Shown: in pieces, positions 6,887 to 10,280 of the stretch
Numbering within the stretch: position 1 is the first letter of the stretch
Layout: each line of letters starts with the position of its first letter
Assembly (NCBI GenBank): GCA_029077775.1
Contig: JAQNCU010000078.1
Location: forward strand, 1-10,280
DNA length: 10,280 bases
Source: Acidocella sp.
Lineage (GTDB): Bacteria; Pseudomonadota; Alphaproteobacteria; Acetobacterales; Acetobacteraceae
Reading direction: 5' to 3'
Program-made: the position numbers and the translations under genes
Notes under the pieces: model-generated
Seen by the model: only the letters and a program-made list of their open reading frames with translations
Databases searched by the model: none
What the model was told of the DNA's origin: nothing

Positions 6887-7681
6887 GTGGCGAACCTCCT
6901 GATCGAAAATCTCTCGGTATCCTTCCCGCTCTATCACGGGGAAAGCCGGTCCTTGAAAAAAACCGTGTTCGCCGCCGCCTCCGGCCGGTTGGGTGAAGAC
7001 CGCAAGCGGCGACTGGTGGTGGAGGCGCTGCGGGATATCTCGTTCTCGCTGACCAGCGGCGACAGGCTCGGCTTTATCGGCTCGAATGGCGCCGGCAAAA
7101 CCACTTTGCTGCGCAGCATGGCGGGGATTTACGAGCCCGTGGCGGGCCGCATCATCATCGACGGGGCGGTGACCGCATTGCTCGACCCCGGCCAGGGCAT
7201 GAATTTTGAGCTGACCGGGCGGGAAAATATCCGGCTGCGCGGCCTGTTCAACGGCTTCAACGACAGGCAGATCGCGCAACTCCAGGAGGATGTCGCATTC
7301 TTCGCGGAGCTTGGCCAGTTCCTCGAACTGCCCGTGCGCACCTATAGCTCGGGCATGATCGTGCGTCTGGGATTCGCGCTCGCAACCTCGATCAAGCCGC
7401 AAATTCTGCTCATGGATGAATGGATCCTGGCGGGCGACGCCTCGTTTCTCGATAAGGCTCGCCACAGGCTGGAAACCATGGTGCGCGGGGCGGAAATCCT
7501 CGTGCTATCCTCGCATAACAGCGACATCATCATGCAATGGTGTAACCGCGTGATCTGGATGGATGGCGGTAAGGTCCGCGCCGATGGTCCGCCCGAGGAG
7601 GTGCTCGCGGCCTATCTTTCGCCCGAGCAATTCGCCCAGGTAAAGGCACAGATGCGCGTTGAGGTCACGGCCCCGGTTTAA
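6887..7681 (+). CDS. ABC transporter ATPase for polysaccharide export (KpsT/Wzt-like, short form)
   Basis: This is the nucleotide-binding partner of the preceding permease; two copies are expected to power glycan export. The 264-residue protein shows Walker A GSNGAGKTT (65-73), Q-loop Q103 in DPGQGMNFELTGREN, ABC signature YSSGM (153-157), Walker B ILLMDEW with catalytic E178, D-loop region LAGDASF, and H-loop H210. The FELTGREN and SSGMIVRLGFALAT stretches are typical of the polysaccharide export subfamily. It lacks the extra C-terminal carbohydrate-binding domain of long Wzt proteins, so recognition of a capped O-antigen by this subunit is unlikely. The start is GTG at 6887, 3 bases after the permease stop, with no strong ribosome site, consistent with translational coupling. 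No glycosyltransferase or epimerase gene is nearby. Confidence 0.94.
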   Translation: MANLLIENLSVSFPLYHGESRSLKKTVFAAASGRLGEDRKRRLVVEALRDISFSLTSGDRLGFIGSNGAGKTTLLRSMAGIYEPVAGRIIIDGAVTALLDPGQGMNFELTGRENIRLRGLFNGFNDRQIAQLQEDVAFFAELGQFLELPVRTYSSGMIVRLGFALATSIKPQILLMDEWILAGDASFLDKARHRLETMVRGAEILVLSSHNSDIIMQWCNRVIWMDGGKVRADGPPEEVLAAYLSPEQFAQVKAQMRVEVTAPV

Positions 7682-7700
7682 TCCGGTGCCCCGACGGCTT

Positions 7701-7730
7701 AGATAGCTGTAATATTTAAAGCTGCTATCT
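7701..7730. promoter_or_regulatory. Operator-like inverted repeat upstream of the aldo/keto reductase gene
   Basis: Perfect 7-base arms AGATAGC (7701-7707) and GCTATCT (7724-7730) flank a 16-base AT-rich core. The core contains TAATAT (7710-7715), a fair -10 candidate preceded by TG, though no convincing -35 is found. The dyad ends just before the ribosome site GGAG (7731-7734). A repressor bound here would cover the -10 and the start of transcription. It lacks a following T run, so I prefer operator to terminator, but a weak 3' hairpin for the exporter genes cannot be excluded. Confidence 0.5.
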
Positions 7731-7734
7731 GGAG
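7731..7734 (+). promoter_or_regulatory. Ribosome binding site deciding the aldo/keto reductase start
   Basis: GGAG is 4 bases from the ATG at 7739 and 7 bases from the in-frame ATG at 7742. The second spacing is better, so 7742 is preferred. The difference is one methionine. Confidence 0.5.
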
Positions 7735-7741
7735 ACTCATG

Positions 7742-8758
7742 ATGACTGACAAGCCCAATCTTGAAAAACGCCAGCTCGGCAGCGGCCCTGATGGTTCGCC
7801 CTTAGCGGTTTCGGCAATCGGGCTCGGCTGCATGGGCATGTCTGAGTTTTATGCCGGGCGCGATGATGACGAGTCTATCCGCACCATCCACCGGGCGATC
7901 GAGCGCGGCGTGGATTTTTTCGACACCGCAGATATGTACGGGGTGGGTGCCAATGAAACCTTGCTCGGCCAAGCCATCGCGGGTAAGCGCGACGGCCTGG
8001 TCATCGCCACAAAATTCGGCAATATGCGCGGCGCGGACGGCGCGTTTCTCGGCATTAGCGGCAAACCCGATTACGTGCGCGCCTGCGCCGAGGCATCGCT
8101 GCGCCGTCTGAACATCGACGTGATCGACCTTTATTATCAGCACCGGGTCGACCCGAACGTACCGATCGACGACACGGTGGGCGCCATGGCTGATCTGGTG
8201 AAAGCGGGTAAGGTTAAGCATCTCGGCCTGTCCGAGGCGAGTGCCAGCACCATAAAGCGCGCCCATGCGGTGCATAAAATCACCGCTTTGCAGACCGAAT
8301 ATTCGCTCTGGACCCGCGATATCGAGACCGAAATCCTGCCCGTTCTGCGTGAACTTGGCATCGGTCTGGTGCCTTACAGCCCACTCGGGCGCGGTTTCCT
8401 CACCGGTGCCTTCAACAGCAGCGCTGATTTGCCGGATGGCGATTTCCGCAAGGCCGGGCCGCGTTTCTCGGCCGATAATTTCGCGCATAACCGGGCGCTG
8501 GTGGCCACCATCGAGGACATGGCGACGGCGAAATCCTGCACCGCGGCACAGCTGGCACTGTCCTGGGTGTTGGCCCAAGGCGCGGATATCGTGCCCATTC
8601 CAGGGACCAAACGGCAGCATTATCTCGACCAGAATCTCGGCGCGCTGGAGGTTGTGCTCAACCCGGCGGAGCTAGACCGCCTGGGTGCGGTGTTCCATCC
8701 ACAGGCCGCTTTGGGTACGCGTTACCCAGCCCCGGCCATGGCCGCGCTTAACCGGTGA
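7742..8758 (+). CDS. Aldo/keto reductase
   Basis: The product is an NAD(P)H-dependent oxidoreductase predicted to reduce aldehydes or ketones in the cytosol. It has 338 residues from the ATG at 7742. The catalytic tetrad is visible as D61 and Y66 (FDTADMYG), K91 (ATKFGN) and H134 (YYQHRVDP). Later barrel motifs are HLGLSEAS, TEYSLWTRDIE, VPYSPLGRGFLTG, and the cofactor-binding VPIPGTKRQHYLDQN near the C-terminus. This pattern fits the YakC-like class of aldo/keto reductases with the opening stretch IGLGCMGMSEFY. The gene begins right after a dyad and is followed after 16 bases by an alpha/beta hydrolase gene, so the two are probably co-transcribed. The substrate is unknown. Confidence 0.95.
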   Translation: MTDKPNLEKRQLGSGPDGSPLAVSAIGLGCMGMSEFYAGRDDDESIRTIHRAIERGVDFFDTADMYGVGANETLLGQAIAGKRDGLVIATKFGNMRGADGAFLGISGKPDYVRACAEASLRRLNIDVIDLYYQHRVDPNVPIDDTVGAMADLVKAGKVKHLGLSEASASTIKRAHAVHKITALQTEYSLWTRDIETEILPVLRELGIGLVPYSPLGRGFLTGAFNSSADLPDGDFRKAGPRFSADNFAHNRALVATIEDMATAKSCTAAQLALSWVLAQGADIVPIPGTKRQHYLDQNLGALEVVLNPAELDRLGAVFHPQAALGTRYPAPAMAALNR

Positions 8759-8774
8759 CATCGCGCTGGCCGTC

Positions 8775-9557
8775 ATGAGGCTGGACGTCGCGCGGCTTGA
8801 CGCCACGGGCAAACGGCGCGGCAGTATCGTGCTGCTGCATGGCGCATGGTGCTGGAACTGGTATTGGAAGCCATTTTTCATGCCGTATCTCGCGGCCCAG
8901 GGGTACGAGGTGGTGGCCTTCAGCCTGCGCGGGCATGGTGCCAGCGAGGGCGCGGCACTGATCAACAGCTTCTCGATCGGCGATTACGTGCGCGATCTGC
9001 GGGCTGTGGTGGCCGGGCTCGATGACCCGCTGATCGTCGGGCATTCCATGGGCGGGTTCATCACCCAGGCCTATCTGACACGCTACCCAGCGCGCGGGGC
9101 GGTGTTGCTGGCGGCGGCGGCGCCACGCCCGGTTTTCACGCAATTATTCAAAATCATGCTGACCCAGCCCTTCAACGTGATCCGCGCCGGGATGAACCGG
9201 ACGGTGCCATCGGGCACCAGCGATCTCGACAGGTTGCGTATGCAGATGTTTTCACGCGGGCGCGATGACATCTCGATGGATGAATATCTGGGGAACATCC
9301 AGGCCGAAAGCTACCGGGCCATCGCCTCGATGCTCACCCGTGGCATCAGGCGGCCCGCCGCCATAGCAACCAAGCTTCTGGTGATCGGTGCCGGACGAGA
9401 CAGGCTGGTGCCACCGGAGGCCGTGGCGTTGACCGCCAAGGTGTACAAAACCACCCCGGTGATGTTCGACGAGATGTCGCACATGTTGATGCTGGAGCCA
9501 CGCTGGCGCGATGTCGCGGACGAGATCATTCGCTTCGCGCAGACATTACCGGGTTGA
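8775..9557 (+). CDS. Alpha/beta hydrolase
   Basis: This 260-residue protein has the alpha/beta hydrolase fold and probably cleaves an ester, lactone, thioester or C-C bond. Visible are the oxyanion-hole motif HGAWC at 22-26, the strand and loop FSLRGHGAS, the nucleophile elbow GHSMGG with S91, the acid D209 in GAGRDRLVPP, and the base H236 in EMSHMLMLEP. A cap region lies between about 120 and 190. No signal peptide is seen. The ATG at 8775 is 16 bases past the reductase stop. The frame is open further upstream into the reductase gene, but the family fold starts right after this ATG (MRLDVARLDATGK). The site lacks a clear ribosome binding sequence, which suggests coupling to the upstream gene. 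Substrate unknown. Confidence 0.9.
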   Translation: MRLDVARLDATGKRRGSIVLLHGAWCWNWYWKPFFMPYLAAQGYEVVAFSLRGHGASEGAALINSFSIGDYVRDLRAVVAGLDDPLIVGHSMGGFITQAYLTRYPARGAVLLAAAAPRPVFTQLFKIMLTQPFNVIRAGMNRTVPSGTSDLDRLRMQMFSRGRDDISMDEYLGNIQAESYRAIASMLTRGIRRPAAIATKLLVIGAGRDRLVPPEAVALTAKVYKTTPVMFDEMSHMLMLEPRWRDVADEIIRFAQTLPG

Positions 9558-9594
9558 GACGCCAGGAACCACTTCCCCCCGCCTCATCCCAGCC

Positions 9595-9600
9595 TATAAT
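9595..9600 (+). promoter_or_regulatory. Consensus -10 box of the PaiB-type gene, implying a leaderless mRNA
   Basis: TATAAT matches the -10 consensus exactly and ends 5 bases before the ATG at 9606. Transcription normally begins about 7 bases after the hexamer, which places the first base at or within 2-3 bases of the start codon. There is no convincing -35: TTCCCC at 9573-9578 has a 16-base spacing and matches three of six bases. No purine-rich ribosome site is present. Confidence 0.55.
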
Positions 9601-9605
9601 CAGGC

Positions 9606-10229
9606 ATGTACACACCCCCGGCCTTTAAAATCCATGGTGACGACGAACTGCACGCCATCATCGCGGCGGCGTCTCTGCCGATCCTCATATCACCATCGGC
9701 GGGCGGCCTGCTGGTGACCCATATGCCGCTGAAAATGCTGGGCGCAAACCGGCTGGTGGGCCATGTGGCCCGCGCCAATATCCATTGGCGCGATTTCGAC
9801 CCGGCGGCGGACTCACTCGCCATCTTCACCGCCGCCGACGGTTACATCAGCCCCTCCTGGTACGCCAGCAAAGCCGAACACGGCCGCGTGGTGCCCACCT
9901 GGAATTACCAGGCGGTGCATATCACCGGGCGGTTGGAGATTATCACCGAACCCGGCCCGCTTTTGGAGATCGTATCCCGCCTGACACAACATTACGAATC
10001 CGGGCGCACCCACCCCTGGGCCGTGAGCGATGCACCGAATGATTATATCGCCGCCCAACTCAAAGGGATCGTCGGGGTCGTGCTGCATGTCACGCACATC
10101 GAGGGTAAAGCCAAACTGAGCCAGAACCGCAACAAAGCCGACCGCGACAGCGCAGAGGCTGGCGTGGCAACAGAAAACGAAACCCTCGCCGCCGCCATGC
10201 GCGCGGCCAACGGAACGATAAAGGATTAA
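9606..10229 (+). CDS. PaiB family FMN-binding protein (annotated as negative transcriptional regulator)
   Basis: The family is named after Bacillus subtilis PaiB, linked to repression of sporulation and degradative enzyme genes; members fold as FMN-binding split barrels. The 207-residue product has the family signposts: MYTPPAF at 1-7, LLVTHMPL at 35-42, GHVARANIHWR at 52-62, YISPSWY at 80-86, VPTWNY at 96-101 and KLSQNR at 170-175. No helix-turn-helix is seen, so a direct DNA-binding role is uncertain and a flavin-dependent activity is possible. The N-terminal MYxPxxF pattern fixes the start at 9606, which has no ribosome site but has a perfect -10 five bases ahead. It has its own promoter and need not be co-transcribed with the hydrolase 48 bases upstream. 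Confidence 0.93.
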   Translation: MYTPPAFKIHGDDELHAIIAAASLPILISPSAGGLLVTHMPLKMLGANRLVGHVARANIHWRDFDPAADSLAIFTAADGYISPSWYASKAEHGRVVPTWNYQAVHITGRLEIITEPGPLLEIVSRLTQHYESGRTHPWAVSDAPNDYIAAQLKGIVGVVLHVTHIEGKAKLSQNRNKADRDSAEAGVATENETLAAAMRAANGTIKD

Positions 10230-10280
10230 TACCAGCTGGCCTAAAGACTGACTCTTGGCGGGCAGCAAGCGCTTCTTTTT

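Noticed and set aside
6833..7465. 210-codon minus-strand frame opposite the exporter ATPase
   Set aside because: It is antisense to intact Walker A and signature motifs, and its protein has no recognisable domain.
7802..8620. 272-codon minus-strand frame opposite the aldo/keto reductase
   Set aside because: It lies wholly antisense to a gene with a complete catalytic tetrad and has no family features of its own.
9554..9559. TTGAGA as -35 for the PaiB-type gene
   Set aside because: It overlaps the hydrolase stop and is 35 bases from the TATAAT, far beyond the usual 16-18.

Overview
The window is a high-GC stretch of chromosome from an alphaproteobacterium. It contains a CobS/CobT aerobic cobaltochelatase pair, next to a J-domain protein and a BolA protein, an arrangement familiar from this class. 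Overall protein style suggests Acetobacteraceae or a relative, but that is an inference from gene content and composition, not a measured assignment. I see no rRNA, tRNA, CRISPR array, integrase or transposase. Every gap between genes is under 150 bases.

Layout. (1) 1-2749, minus strand: J-domain protein, then cobS, then cobT, which runs off the left edge. These form a likely operon for cobalt insertion into the corrin ring, with a possible dedicated co-chaperone. (2) 2799-3074, plus strand: a BolA protein, divergent from the J-protein gene. (3) 3071-3937, minus strand: a MaoC/hydratase-2 enzyme whose stop codon overlaps that of bolA. (4) 4041-5360, minus strand: a lipoprotein lytic transglycosylase with a C-terminal SPOR domain. 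Divergent from it, at 5504-5902, is a small lipoprotein. (5) 6026-7681, plus strand: the permease and ATPase of an ABC-2 polysaccharide exporter, with no glycosyltransferase beside them. (6) 7742-9557, plus strand: an aldo/keto reductase and an alpha/beta hydrolase, preceded by an operator-like dyad. (7) 9606-10229, plus strand: a PaiB-family FMN-binding protein with a consensus -10 box so close to its ATG that a leaderless transcript is likely.

Functionally there are three blocks: cobalamin synthesis with Fe-S/chaperone functions, cell envelope (peptidoglycan cleavage, lipoproteins, glycan export), and small soluble redox/hydrolytic enzymes. Nothing here amounts to a clear new system. The most useful leads are the J-protein/CobST linkage, the orphan exporter beside two divergent lipoproteins, the dyad before the reductase, and the leaderless PaiB-type gene.
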